Of a DNA stretch of 64,000 nt, positions 19,533-29,028 are shown one piece after another. The notes under the pieces are model-generated. The model had not been told where the DNA came from, made no database searches, and worked only from the letters and a program-made list of their open reading frames with translations. Both the position numbers and the translations under genes were made by a program. Positions within the stretch are counted from its first letter, which is position 1; every line of letters begins with the position of its first letter. The DNA comes from Helicobacter pylori (GTDB taxonomy: Bacteria > Campylobacterota > Campylobacteria > Campylobacterales > Helicobacteraceae). Location: the NCBI RefSeq assembly GCF_016755635.1, contig NZ_CP051500.1:62001-126000 (forward strand). The letters are read 5' to 3'.

Positions 19533-19922
19533 TTACCTTTTGGAGAATTGCGGGCTTCTTCTGGCCTTTCTTTTACCATATTTTTTGCGTTCAACCACCC
19601 TTGAATCCCTAGTGAGCAAGCCTTTAGGTTTTAAAATGGCTCTAAAAGCAATATCATAAGCGTTCAAAGCTTTAGAAATACCATGCCTTAAGGCTTCCGC
19701 TTGCGCTGAATAGCCCCCACCAAAAACCACCGCTTTAATATCCACAGATTGCTCTTGTTTGGTTAAAAGCAAGGGCTGCATGACTTTCATTTTAATGGCT
19801 TCATGCCCGCCTAACCACTGATTCAGGCTTTGTTCATTGATACTCAATTCGCCTTTACCCGGAGTGAGCCACACTTTAGCGATAGCGGTTTTTCTTTTAC
19901 CGGTAGCATAGATTTTTCTCAT
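19533..19922 (-). CDS. rpsI: 30S ribosomal protein S9
   Basis: A 129-residue uS9 protein with the typical basic C-terminal tail ([11 protein letters not shown]) that reaches the P-site tRNA. The start ATG overlaps the rplM stop by four bases, the usual rplM-rpsI pair. Confidence 0.98.
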
Positions 19923-20344
19923 TTAGCGTCCTTTTTGCTAGTTTGTGCGGTGTGAGGGTGCTTATCATCACGATAAACTTTGAGTTTTTTGATCATCGCT
20001 TTCCCTAATTTCGTTTTAGGGAGCATGCCCCTAACGGCTAAGTGGTAGAGCTTTTCGGGGGTTTTTTCTAGCATTTCTTGGAGAGTCTTGCTCTTGGTGC
20101 TGCCAAAATAGCCTGAATGGGTAAAATACTCTTTATCCTCTAATTTCATGCCTGAAAATTTAACCTTATTGGCGTTGATAACCACCACAAAATCCCCACA
20201 ATCCACATTAGGGGTGTAAAAAGGGCGGTGTTTGCCTCTTAAAAGCACAGCGATTTCAGTGATCAAGCGGCCAAAAACTTTGTCCTTAGCGTCTAAAACG
20301 ACCCAATCACGAACGATGTCATTGACTTTAGCAGTCTTTGTCAT
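19919..20344 (-). CDS. rplM: 50S ribosomal protein L13
   Basis: A 141-residue uL13 protein, one of the early assembly proteins of the large subunit. Conserved [16 protein letters not shown] near the start and [20 protein letters not shown] in the middle. First of the rplM-rpsI pair. Confidence 0.98.
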
Positions 20345-20471
20345 AAGAATCCTTTGATAAAATTAAAGCACTCATTATAAGGAAATAAACTTAAATATTG
20401 CTGAATTTAAGGAAAGTTTAAAGTTTGAAAAAGGGGTTTTGGCTGCTTTGTTTTATCGTTTCAGACTTTAC

Positions 20472-20610
20472 TTTATAGTAAAACTCATTCTCTTAAGGGG
20501 ATAGGGGGGTATTTTACAATAACCCTCCCCTACAACCCCCAACTAAAAACCCCCTAACCCCAAAAGACTGCTTTTAAAGAGGCTATCACTTGCTTTTCGC
20601 AAGCTCTTTT
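20472..20610 (+). repeat. Dispersed intergenic repeat R2, copy 1
   Basis: About 139 bases closely match 52412-52549 in the same orientation. Shared structure: AACTCATTCTCTTAAGGGG, ATAGGGGGGTATTTT, then three C-rich blocks, a purine stretch and a hairpin (CTTGC-TTTTC-GCAAG) followed by T-rich sequence. It sits in the 337-base gap upstream of rplM. No reading frame. Confidence 0.88.
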
Positions 20611-20681
20611 ATTGTATTTATTTTAAAAAATGCCTTTAAGCTTTTTTAATTTTGTTACTCATGCTTAATAAGCCAAAGCCT

Positions 20682-20870
20682 TTATTTTTGCTCCTGGTTA
20701 AGCCTTTCTTCTATCTTTTTGATTTGTTGGCTCATTTTAGCGCTCGCGTTGATTTGATTGATGAGCATGTAAAGGTTTATCATCATCAAAAGCACCACCA
20801 CAATCCCTAAAAAAAACACGATTTGAACGGCTTTTTTAGCGATTTCTTGGGCTTCTTGTTCTTTTTGCAT
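20682..20870 (-). CDS. Small single-pass membrane protein
   Basis: A 62-residue protein with a basic/acidic N-terminus, one strongly hydrophobic segment (VQIVFFLGIVVVLLMMINLYML, about 15-36) and a charged helical tail. It lies six bases downstream of mqo in the same direction, so it is probably co-transcribed. The layout resembles small inner-membrane proteins of unknown role known from Helicobacter. No function can be assigned. Confidence 0.75.
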   Translation of the reverse strand: MQKEQEAQEIAKKAVQIVFFLGIVVVLLMMINLYMLINQINASAKMSQQIKKIEERLNQEQK

Positions 20871-20876
20871 GCGTTT

Positions 20877-22229
20877 TTAATTTTCCAATTCTTCTGGGGA
20901 TAAATCTTTATAAAAGCGTTCTAATTCAAAGCTCTCGCCCAAATACGCAGCGATTTCTTGGGAATCCACAAGGGCGTTTTGCAAGCAACTCGTCGCGCCT
21001 GGAGAAGGGGTCATGTTGAAAGTGATGCCTTTATGGGTGCAAATCTTTTTTTCGCCTAATTCCAGCTTTCGCTTGGTTCTGTCTAAAACTTGCGGGCGCA
21101 CTTCGCCAAAACCATGAGCGTATTCTAAATCTTCTAGGCTAAGAGAGGGGATGATTTTTTGAGCGTCTTTTAAAAATTTCCTTTTACCGATAATAGGCAA
21201 TTCAAAAACCATGTTTTTAAATACATAATTACGGATTTCTTTATCGCTCATCAAATCAAATGCGATTTTAAACACATCTTTATTCAAATCCATTTTCAAC
21301 AATTCCAAGCTAATGCCCTTGAGCCAGCATTTGTTGCGTTCTAATTTAGGCATCGTTAAAGCGGTAGGCCCGATTCGTGTTTTTCCTTTAATGACAGCAT
21401 CAGGGTCGCCATGTACGGCTGCAAAAGGGAGTTTGGGGTTTTGAACGGTATAAACCTTACCCCTTAATAAATCCGGCACAAAATAAAAGCTGCCCGCCAC
21501 AGGCAAGCACCCTAAATCCAAGCCATAGCCCATGCTCTGAGCCAAAGGCAAAGCGTAAGAGCCGGCATTAACTAGCACGAATTTAGCATACACTTCTTCA
21601 GCGTCTTCTGAAATTACGGCGTAAGTGTCGTTGCGTTTTTCAATCTTTTTTACTTTGAAATTCAAAAACACCTGGTTGTTAGGCTTTAATTTTAGGGCTT
21701 CTTCAACGAAGTTTTCACTCAACTTCGCAAAATTCATCGTGCTCCAATCCTTTTGATACCCATGCCCGATAATGTTTTCATGCCTGTCTATGCCATTAGC
21801 CCCTAAAATCACATTAGGCTCTAATTCTTTAATCTTTTGCTTGTCAAATTCTTCTAACCCCACAAAGATTTCTTTAAAGGATTCGTAGCGTTTTTTCATG
21901 AACTCGCATTCTTCATCGCCCACGCCTATAGCCATTTTCTGGGTTTCAAAAATCACTTCATTTTGCAAGCCTTTATTGAGCGCGTATTGTCTGGTTTTAT
22001 AAGCGCTCAAACGCACTTTTTTAGCTTTTTCAGGAGTGTAATTCGTTTCAATAGAGCCATCATGAATGGTTTGCGAATTAGCTTTAGCGCTGGAGCTGAT
22101 TTGAGCCAATTTAGAGCATTTTTCCACGATAGCCACGCGCTTTAAAGAGCTGTATTCGCTCAAAGTATAAAAGGTCGCACACCCTGAAACCCCACCTCCA
22201 ATAATAACAGCATCAAATTCCATACTCAT
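20877..22229 (-). CDS. mqo: Malate:quinone oxidoreductase
   Basis: A 450-residue FAD enzyme that oxidises malate to oxaloacetate and reduces the quinone pool at the inner face of the membrane; H. pylori uses it in place of a soluble malate dehydrogenase. The FAD-binding [11 protein letters not shown] lies at residues 11-21. The C-terminal [18 protein letters not shown] segment is typical of the family. Normal length. Its leader is short and no operator is evident. Confidence 0.93.
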   Translation of the reverse strand: MSMEFDAVIIGGGVSGCATFYTLSEYSSLKRVAIVEKCSKLAQISSSAKANSQTIHDGSIETNYTPEKAKKVRLSAYKTRQYALNKGLQNEVIFETQKMAIGVGDEECEFMKKRYESFKEIFVGLEEFDKQKIKELEPNVILGANGIDRHENIIGHGYQKDWSTMNFAKLSENFVEEALKLKPNNQVFLNFKVKKIEKRNDTYAVISEDAEEVYAKFVLVNAGSYALPLAQSMGYGLDLGCLPVAGSFYFVPDLLRGKVYTVQNPKLPFAAVHGDPDAVIKGKTRIGPTALTMPKLERNKCWLKGISLELLKMDLNKDVFKIAFDLMSDKEIRNYVFKNMVFELPIIGKRKFLKDAQKIIPSLSLEDLEYAHGFGEVRPQVLDRTKRKLELGEKKICTHKGITFNMTPSPGATSCLQNALVDSQEIAAYLGESFELERFYKDLSPEELEN

Positions 22230-22282
22230 TGTCTTTCTCCAAATGTTTTAAATTGATAAATCGTAATCATAATATAAGAAAA

Positions 22283-23656
22283 TCAATTCGCATTCAAAGG
22301 GCTTGAAGTTTTATTGACAAAATCTTTCAAATCGCTCATTCCAAGCACCCTGTCAATCAATAATTTCTTTTTAGAAAACGCCCCATTATGTTCTTCGGCT
22401 AACCATAATGAAGTGATCACCACGCCTCCTATTTTATGACTCAAGGTTTTAAAATGCTTTTGGGTTTGCACCGACCAAATGCTGTGAGCGACTATCGCTT
22501 GATGGTTGTATGCGCCTAAATAGAGCATGATATGCCCTTTTAAATAGATGAGCGTTCCAAAAGGCGTGGCGCTTTTAAGGATGTAATCTTCTTTTTCTTT
22601 GGCTTTCATGGAGCTTAAATCCATATAATTGTTCGCATAACGGCTTTGTGCGTAGGAATTTCTGGGGAGCAAAATACCAAAATTAGCAAAACTATCTCTG
22701 GTGAAAGCCGAGCAATCCCTATTACCTAATAGTCCACCCCAGCCGTATTTTTGCCCTAGCATGGTGTCTATAAAATACGCCATGTTCTCGCTGTTAAAAG
22801 CCTTAGGGAAAACAAAAAAATCCTTTTCATCTAAGATCACGCTTTGTAAATCTGCATAACCCTTAGCATCCCTCAAAAAACCATAGGCTTTCAATTCCTT
22901 TTTTTGGGGGTTTTGAGATGCGTTTTGACTTTGGGGGATGAGAGCGAACAATTCGCCCACCCTAGCATCGGTGTAAAAATCCCCATACTCTGTATAAAGG
23001 GGGATCTTATCTTTTATAGGCATGACATAATTTTTGAGTTTGGTTAAAAGCTCTATGTCTTTATCGTGCATGTAAGCTAGATCGCTGACTTTAATCCAGC
23101 CATAAACAAAACTGCTTTGAATGTGGGCGTAAGTTTTGTCTAGATTAAAATGCGTGATTAAAACCGGCGTGCCTTGAAAAATCAGCGAATTTTGATACCT
23201 ATCAAAAGGATAGCCTTTTTGAGAAAGGTAATAAGGCTTGTTAGTAGGCACAGCCCTCACATCGCTATCTCGCACCACAACAGCCTTAATCTTAGCGCTT
23301 GGGTAATGCTCAATATCCATGCTTTTAATAAGCTCATCATTGAAAGCTTTTGCGTTGGGTTTTAGATCTTCGCCATAACCGGTGGATTTATTCATCTCCT
23401 TAAGGATCCAAAACACTTCTTTTTTATTGCTTTTGATTTTCGCATCTAGCCATGGGGAATACCACGCTTTGAGGTAGCTCTCTTTTAGGTTTTCTCTTAA
23501 CGCTTGGGGGTCAATGCTTTGGTTATTATGACTGCCATTTTGAGAGCTTGCAAGATAACTTGAAGCCTCTTGGGGCAAGGATAAATCTTTGAGCGTGAAA
23601 TCCTTTTTCATGCAACCCACAAACAAAAACAAGAAAACTACAAGAAAATAACGCAT
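22283..23656 (-). CDS. NlpC/P60 peptidase lipoprotein with SH3-like domains
   Basis: A 457-residue lipoprotein precursor: hydrophobic signal with lipobox LFVGC (Cys 15). Residues about 120-300 contain bacterial SH3-type cell-wall-binding sequence (VYGWIKVSDLAYM). The C-terminal NlpC/P60 domain has the catalytic Cys in GNRDCSAFTRDSF near 315 and the His in KGHIMLYLGAYN near 376. It probably cleaves peptide cross-links or gamma-D-glutamyl bonds of murein in the periplasm. Known in H. pylori as a hypothetical protein; exact bond not established here. Confidence 0.85.
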   Translation of the reverse strand: MRYFLVVFLFLFVGCMKKDFTLKDLSLPQEASSYLASSQNGSHNNQSIDPQALRENLKESYLKAWYSPWLDAKIKSNKKEVFWILKEMNKSTGYGEDLKPNAKAFNDELIKSMDIEHYPSAKIKAVVVRDSDVRAVPTNKPYYLSQKGYPFDRYQNSLIFQGTPVLITHFNLDKTYAHIQSSFVYGWIKVSDLAYMHDKDIELLTKLKNYVMPIKDKIPLYTEYGDFYTDARVGELFALIPQSQNASQNPQKKELKAYGFLRDAKGYADLQSVILDEKDFFVFPKAFNSENMAYFIDTMLGQKYGWGGLLGNRDCSAFTRDSFANFGILLPRNSYAQSRYANNYMDLSSMKAKEKEDYILKSATPFGTLIYLKGHIMLYLGAYNHQAIVAHSIWSVQTQKHFKTLSHKIGGVVITSLWLAEEHNGAFSKKKLLIDRVLGMSDLKDFVNKTSSPLNAN

Positions 23657-23675
23657 GCTTTAGAGAACCTTAACA

Positions 23676-25715
23676 TCAAATGCGCAAATAGTTTCTTAAA
23701 ATGCGCCCGTATTGCGGGCTTCTCAATTTTTTGATCGCAGAGCTTTCAATCTGGCGCACCCTTTCTCTCGTAACATTCAATTCCTTGCCAATTTCTTCTA
23801 AAGTTCGATCGCTTTCATCGTCTAAAAGCCCAAAACGCATGCGGATCACCGCTTTTTCTCGCTCATTCAATTGATCCAAAACGCTTTCAATTTGTGCTTT
23901 TAAATCTTCGCGCATGATGTGATCAATGGAGCTAACGATATTTTTATCTTCCACGAAATCCCCAAATTTGCCGTCATCATCATTGCCGACTGGGGTTTCT
24001 AAGCTGATAGGCTCTTTAGTAACCTTAATCACATTCTTCACTTTATCTAACGAAAGCCCCACTTCTTCAGCCACCACTTCTAAATCAGGCTCTTTGCCGG
24101 TTTCTTGAATGTGTTTGCGCATGACTTTATTGATGCGATTAATCGTGTCAATCATGTGAATGGGGATGCGGATAGTGCGGGCTTGATCGGCTATGGCTCT
24201 GCTGATGGCTTGCTTGATCCACCAGGTCGCATAGGTAGAAAACTTGAAGCCCTTTTCATGCTCAAACTTATCCACCGCTTTCATCAAGCCGATATTGCCC
24301 TCTTGAATCAAATCCAAGAAGGGTAAGCCTCTGCTCGTGAATCGTTTAGCGATGCTCACTACCAACCTTAAATTGGATTTAGCCATTTTGTTTTTAGCGC
24401 GATCGGAAATCAATTTCCCTCTTTTGATTTGCTCTAAAATTTCTTTTAGCTTGTTGGGGGCTAAATCAAAGCCTTCTTCGCTCGCTTCTTTAGTCAAAAA
24501 AAGCTTTTTAAGATCCATATACACGCTCACCATAGTCGCTTCTGGCACTTGAGCGATAATATCTTCTTTAGTCATGTTAGTGATATTAGCGAGGATTTTT
24601 TTATGGTTGGCGATGAGAGTGTCATTGAATAAGGGTAGCTTGTATTCCAAGCGTTTCAACTCTTTTTCAAACCCATCGCCGCTTTTTAAAGTGGTTTCCA
24701 TCGTTTTGACTAATTCATTAATCAGTTTGCTAGTAGGCTCTAAATCATAGAGTCTGTCTTTGAGCGTTTGGCGTTTGTAAGCTAGAGTCAATAAACGCAC
24801 CAATTCGTCTTCTTTTTCATCTACAGGGGCTTCAAGGGCTTTAAGCCATTCTTTTTTAGCCTTGTCTAGGGCTTTAAAGCTTTCTTGAACCTTTTCTACG
24901 CGCTTCTTGTCTTTTTCAGAAACGACTTTTTTCCTTTCTTCGTTTTCTTCATCTTCTTCGCTGTCGTCATCTTTTTTAGAATCGCTCACGCTATTTTCAT
25001 CGTCATCATCAAAGCTCCTGAAAAGCTCTTTAACCCTTCTTTCACGATTGATTAAAGCGTCTTTATACGCATAAATAAAATCAATCAAATACGGCACCGA
25101 GCAAATCGCGTCTAAAATAATGTCTTCACCCAAGCGGATTTGCTTGCTCAATTCAATCTCTTCATCTTTGCTTAAAAGTTTTATATCCCCCATTTCACGC
25201 AAATACATGCGCACTGGGCTATCGCTCCTGCTCCACTCTAAAAAATCCTTTTCTTTCAAAAAGTCATAGCCATCTTCTAATTCTTCATCTAAAACTTTTT
25301 GCTTTTCTTCGGTTTTTTTAATCTTGTCAATCGCATTGAGTTTTTTAGCGTATTCTGAAGAGCTGACCAATTTCTTTTGGTATTTTTGGCACAACTCTTT
25401 GATTTTTTTGATTTGGGCTAGAGTGGGGACTTTCGTGCTGATTTGAATGATAGACTCATAAGAAACACAATCGCTTAAGGAATTAGCGAACAATTCTTCT
25501 AACGCTTCATTAAAACTAAGCTTTTTAACAGGAATAGGTTCTTTCGCTGTTTCTTTGACTTTGCTTTCTTTGGTTTTATTTTCTTTAATTTTGCTCTCTT
25601 TGGCTTTATTGCTTTCTTTAGTTTTGTTTTCTTGTTTAATTTCTTGTGTGGCTTCTGCTTTGGCTTCCTGTTTAGCTCTTTTGGGGGCTTTTTCTTCGTT
25701 AGCTTTCTTTTTCAT
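23676..25715 (-). CDS. rpoD: RNA polymerase primary sigma factor (sigma-80)
   Basis: A 679-residue housekeeping sigma factor. The N-terminal ~65 residues are a Lys/Glu/Ala-rich low-complexity extension. Region 1.2 starts around 150 ([11 protein letters not shown]), followed by an acidic insert near 240-265 ([19 protein letters not shown]). Region 2 ([20 protein letters not shown], then [12 protein letters not shown]) and region 4 with the helix-turn-helix ([20 protein letters not shown]) are intact. The ATG at 25715 has GGAG eight bases ahead; a start four codons upstream does not. The unusual extension fits the known H. pylori sigma-80. Confidence 0.97.
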   Translation of the reverse strand: MKKKANEEKAPKRAKQEAKAEATQEIKQENKTKESNKAKESKIKENKTKESKVKETAKEPIPVKKLSFNEALEELFANSLSDCVSYESIIQISTKVPTLAQIKKIKELCQKYQKKLVSSSEYAKKLNAIDKIKKTEEKQKVLDEELEDGYDFLKEKDFLEWSRSDSPVRMYLREMGDIKLLSKDEEIELSKQIRLGEDIILDAICSVPYLIDFIYAYKDALINRERRVKELFRSFDDDDENSVSDSKKDDDSEEDEENEERKKVVSEKDKKRVEKVQESFKALDKAKKEWLKALEAPVDEKEDELVRLLTLAYKRQTLKDRLYDLEPTSKLINELVKTMETTLKSGDGFEKELKRLEYKLPLFNDTLIANHKKILANITNMTKEDIIAQVPEATMVSVYMDLKKLFLTKEASEEGFDLAPNKLKEILEQIKRGKLISDRAKNKMAKSNLRLVVSIAKRFTSRGLPFLDLIQEGNIGLMKAVDKFEHEKGFKFSTYATWWIKQAISRAIADQARTIRIPIHMIDTINRINKVMRKHIQETGKEPDLEVVAEEVGLSLDKVKNVIKVTKEPISLETPVGNDDDGKFGDFVEDKNIVSSIDHIMREDLKAQIESVLDQLNEREKAVIRMRFGLLDDESDRTLEEIGKELNVTRERVRQIESSAIKKLRSPQYGRILRNYLRI

Positions 25716-25822
25716 TGGACACTCCATAAAGTAAGAACCATGCTTTCAATCAAAAGCTAGGTCCATAAGATTAAGATACACCTAATCCTTTGTTATTTTA
25801 CTAAAAAATAGCTTAAATTCTA

Positions 25823-25828
25823 ATTATA
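25823..25828 (-). promoter_or_regulatory. Candidate rpoD promoter -10 (TATAAT)
   Basis: The consensus hexamer on the minus strand lies 108 bases before the rpoD ATG. A G7 run on the same strand lies about 27 bases further upstream (25854-25860), where a -35 would be, and could alter promoter spacing if it varied. Confidence 0.5.
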
Positions 25829-25879
25829 AAATGAGTTTAAAATAAAATTTAAACCCCCCCATTTTTTAAAAAACAAGCC

Positions 25880-26575
25880 CTAAAGCTTATCCACCATGCT
25901 TTTTAAGAATTTCGCTGAAGTTTGAGCGCTTTTTTCTAAAAACGCATCAAAACTCATGTTAGCTTCCTCATCAGCGTTATCGCTAATGCTCCTTAGCACA
26001 CAGCATGGCACGCCAAATTTTTGGCACACAAACGCCACGCTCGCCCCCTCCATTTCCACCGCACTCGCCTTAAACTCGCTGACTAAAAACTCTTTCCTTT
26101 CTTTGCTATGCACAAACTGATCGCCTGATGCGATGACGCCTTCTTTGAGCGCGATGTGTTGCTCATTAGCGACTTTTTTAGCCAAAGCGTTCAAACTTTC
26201 GCTCGTTTCAATAAAAATCGCGCTTTCTGGGATGAACCCTAAAGGGTGGTTAAACGCGCTCAAATCCACATCATGCTGGACTAATTGAATAGCCACTAAC
26301 AAATCATTGATTTTTAAGTCTTTGACTAAGCTTCCAGCCACTCCGCTAAAAAGCACCTTTTGAACGCCAAACGCTAAAATCATGCTCGTTGTGGTTAAAG
26401 TGGAATGCACCTTGCCAATCTTGCTGTAAGCGACAATGATTTCCTTGTTACGATAAACGCCTTTGTGGAAAACATTCCCCCCTAAAGGGATCTCTTCAAA
26501 ATCCACGCCAAACAATTCTAAAATAGGGGTTATTTCTTCTCTCATCGCCCCTAAAATGCCAATTTTTTGCACCAT
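25880..26575 (-). CDS. mtnN: 5'-methylthioadenosine/S-adenosylhomocysteine/aminodeoxyfutalosine nucleosidase
   Basis: A 231-residue nucleosidase that removes adenine from methylthioadenosine and S-adenosylhomocysteine and, in this species, from 6-amino-6-deoxyfutalosine in menaquinone synthesis. The start GILGAMREE, the VAGSL turn near 77, the AVEMEGASVAFVC motif near 172 and the SDNAD catalytic Asp near 197 are intact. The start at 26575 has GGGAG five bases upstream; the open frame extends six codons into fabD. It follows fabD directly. The product S-ribosylhomocysteine is the substrate of LuxS encoded further right. Confidence 0.96.
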   Translation of the reverse strand: MVQKIGILGAMREEITPILELFGVDFEEIPLGGNVFHKGVYRNKEIIVAYSKIGKVHSTLTTTSMILAFGVQKVLFSGVAGSLVKDLKINDLLVAIQLVQHDVDLSAFNHPLGFIPESAIFIETSESLNALAKKVANEQHIALKEGVIASGDQFVHSKERKEFLVSEFKASAVEMEGASVAFVCQKFGVPCCVLRSISDNADEEANMSFDAFLEKSAQTSAKFLKSMVDKL

Positions 26576-26585
26576 TTTCTCCCAA

Positions 26586-27515
26586 TCACACATATTCTTC
26601 TAAAAACTCAATCGCTTCATCAAGCCCTTTATTATCCCCCACGCTTATGGTGGGCTTGTTGCTCAATCGCTTGTTAAGCCCCTTTAACACACTCCCACAG
26701 CCTAATTCAAAAAAGACATCCACTCGGTCATTGTTAGATTTCACGCAGTCTTGATAACGCACCGGCTGAGTGAGTTGCAAGCTCAATAATTCAACGGCTT
26801 TTGCTTTGTTATGATACGCTTCGTTAGTCGCATTGGAGATGATTTCAAAATGGAATTTATCTTTCAAGCTTTTTTCTAGCAATTCCTGGAATTTAAAAAT
26901 CATAGGCTCTAAAAAAGGGCAATGGCTCGCCACGCTCATTTCTAAAAAAACCACTCTTTTAGCCCCCATTTCCTTTAAAGTCGGCTCTAGGGCTTTCAAA
27001 TCGTCTTTAATCCCGGCTAAAACCACTTGCATGCCGCCATTGAAATTCGCGCACCACACATTTTTGGTTCTTTGACACAAGCTTAAAAGGCTTTCTTCAG
27101 AAACGCCCAAAACGACCATCATAGAAGCGTCTTTATTCGTGCACGCTTCTTGCATCATTTTGCCTCTTTGGTGCGTGAGTTTAAGGGCTTTTTCAAAATC
27201 TAGCGCCCCGCTCAAAGACACCGCGCTCACTTCGCCGAGCGAATGCCCCAAAGCAAAAACGGGTTTTAACCTCCCATTTACTTGCTTGTTGAGCAATTGG
27301 TAAGCGATATAGCTCACTAAATAAATGGCAGGCTGGGTGTAAGCGCTCTCTTTTAAAAGCTCATTTTCTTCAAAAAGCGTTTTTTTCATATCCACTTTAA
27401 GCGCGTTAGAAGCCCTTTCAAACAATTCTTTAGCTAGGGTGTGGCTCTCATAGAATGATTTCCCCATTCCTATACATTGCGAGCCTTGCCCTGGAAATAA
27501 TAGCGCGTATTGCAT
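26586..27515 (-). CDS. fabD: Malonyl-CoA:ACP transacylase
   Basis: A 309-residue enzyme that loads malonyl groups onto acyl carrier protein for fatty-acid synthesis. The N-terminal FPGQGSQ, the nucleophile motif GHSLGEVSA near residue 90 and the His in SVASHCPFLEP near 200 are present. AAAGGA lies upstream of the ATG. The stop lies 10 bases before the mtnN start, so the two form a short operon. Confidence 0.97.
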   Translation of the reverse strand: MQYALLFPGQGSQCIGMGKSFYESHTLAKELFERASNALKVDMKKTLFEENELLKESAYTQPAIYLVSYIAYQLLNKQVNGRLKPVFALGHSLGEVSAVSLSGALDFEKALKLTHQRGKMMQEACTNKDASMMVVLGVSEESLLSLCQRTKNVWCANFNGGMQVVLAGIKDDLKALEPTLKEMGAKRVVFLEMSVASHCPFLEPMIFKFQELLEKSLKDKFHFEIISNATNEAYHNKAKAVELLSLQLTQPVRYQDCVKSNNDRVDVFFELGCGSVLKGLNKRLSNKPTISVGDNKGLDEAIEFLEEYV

Positions 27516-27644
27516 GGTGTTATCCTTTAAATTTTATTAATCCATAATTTAAAATTGTAATATAAAAGCCCTTAGTTTTGTTTAGAAACCATTAAAGTTT
27601 AAGGTTTATTTTAACTTATTTTTACTATAATTCTACTTTTTAAA

Positions 27645-27736
27645 GGACAGGTGGGTGAGTTGGCTGAAACCACATCCCTGCTAAGGATGCGTAGCCGTCA
27701 AGGTTACCGAGGGTTCGAATCCCTCCCTGTCCGCCA
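27645..27736 (+). tRNA. tRNA-Ser(GCT)
   Basis: A 92-base type II tRNA. The acceptor GGACAGG pairs with CCTGTCC, the anticodon loop CTGCTAA gives GCT, the long variable arm and GGTTCGAATCC are present, and CCA is encoded. Confidence 0.97.
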
Positions 27737-27843
27737 GCCTTTTTGCCTTTAAAAACTTTTTGTTTAGAATGTATTAACGAGACACCATAGTTTCTAAGCA
27801 TTCCTTTTACGACACTCCTTTTACAGATTTTACAAATACAAAT

Positions 27844-27877
27844 TTTAGGTTGGGTGAAGAGAGACACCCAGCCTAAA
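27844..27877. terminator. Strong hairpin between tRNA-Ser and hrgA
   Basis: TTTAGGTTGGGTG pairs with CACCCAGCCTAAA (thirteen base pairs, one mismatch or wobble, eight-base purine loop). It may terminate the tRNA transcript, although no long T run follows. The region 27737-27843 otherwise holds nothing recognisable. Confidence 0.5.
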
Positions 27878-27915
27878 CCCTATCAGTCCACTGCGGTATT
27901 TTCAAACATTTTGAG

Positions 27916-27921
27916 TATAAT
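27916..27921 (+). promoter_or_regulatory. Promoter -10 (TATAAT) of hrgA-methyltransferase pair
   Basis: A consensus TATAAT lies 33 bases before the ATG at 27954. Confidence 0.7.
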
Positions 27922-27953
27922 CGTTTCCACTACAATCACAAAAAAGAAAGAAC

Positions 27954-29025
27954 ATGACTTACAAAGAATTAGGTAAAAAAGTTTTAGAACAAGCAGGGAA
28001 GCCTTTGAGCGCTGAAGAAATTTGGGAGAGAGCTTGTGAAATGGGATTGGATAAAGAACGCAACGGCGGAAAAATACTTCCTCATAGTCTTGGAAGTCAG
28101 CTTGGTGAACACGATATTCCTAATGGGATTGGATAAAGAATGCAACGACGGAAAAATACTTCTTCATAGTCTTGGAAGTCAGCTTGGTGAACACGACATT
28201 TCTAACGACGAGAAGCAATTTTATGTTGCAAACAAAAAAGGAAGATCCTATTGCTATTGGCTCAAATCTCGTGAAAGAGAATTTCCCCCACAAGAAACCC
28301 CAGATTCCAAAGAAGAAGATGATGAACAGAGCGGGTGTTTAGGTGCATCCAAAAAACAAAAAATCTCTTTTCATGAAAGGGATTTGCACCCACTGCTTGT
28401 GAAATTTCTCTATGAAAATCCAGATTTCAATCTCCAATGCAAAACCATCTACCATGAAAAATGCAAAAAAGACAAAAAAGGCAAGGGTGAGTGGAATTAT
28501 CCTGACATCGTGGGCGTGTATTTTCCTCAAAATGATTGCCATAAGAATTACAAGATAGAAACTTTGGAGTTTTTACACCATACCGGTCAAAATAGCTACA
28601 AGCTTTTTTCCTTTGAGCTTAAAAAAGAGCTTAGTTTTTCCAATCTAAAAGCGAGCTATTTCCAAGCGGTGAGCAATTCTAGTTGGGCTAATGAGGGGTA
28701 TTTGGTGGTTTTTGATATTGATGATGAGGTTTTAAATGAATTAAGGCGGCTCAACCAAAGCTTTGGTATAGGGGTCATCAAGCTGGAATCTGAAATTTCA
28801 AACTCCAAAATCTTGTTGCCAGCTAAAGAAAGGGAGATTGATATGCAAACGCTTAATATGTTTATAGATAATAGTCCGGAGGATTTTGAGCCTTTCATCA
28901 AGGACATTAATAAACAAATTAAAGCAGGATTTGATACGCATGTCAAAGTCGCCGGTTTAGATCCAGTGCTTGATGATGAAGCAATGCAAAAATACATTAA
29001 AGACAAGGGCATTAAAGCAGAATAA
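27954..29025 (+). pseudogene. hrgA: HrgA-type protein (HARE-HTH plus PD-(D/E)XK), disrupted by an 82-bp duplication
   Basis: The start encodes MTYKELGKKVLEQAGKPLSA, a winged-helix HARE-HTH domain. An 82-base tandem duplication (28041-28204) then shifts the frame and gives a stop at codon 61. The correct frame resumes in the second copy at Met 28123 (MGLDKECNDGK) and runs to 29025, covering a nuclease-like domain with YPDIVGVYF near 28502 and FELKKEL near 28612, the PD...ExK signature. Sequence and position match HrgA, the gene known to replace the HpyIII endonuclease beside the GATC methyltransferase in some H. pylori strains. Removing one copy restores one frame. A shortened product starting inside the duplication is possible. 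Confidence 0.78.
28041..28204 (+). repeat. 82-bp tandem duplication inside hrgA
   Basis: Copy 1 is 28041-28122 and copy 2 is 28123-28204, differing at five positions that are all transitions. As 82 is not a multiple of three, the duplication breaks the frame. The divergence means either some age or later mutation and recombination. Confidence 0.95.
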
Positions 29026-29028
29026 AAA

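Noticed and set aside
27640..27867. Minus-strand open frame of 75 codons across the tRNA-Ser gene
   Set aside because: It runs antisense through the tRNA and contains the GGIRTLGNL string that commonly arises as a false protein opposite tRNA-Ser genes.
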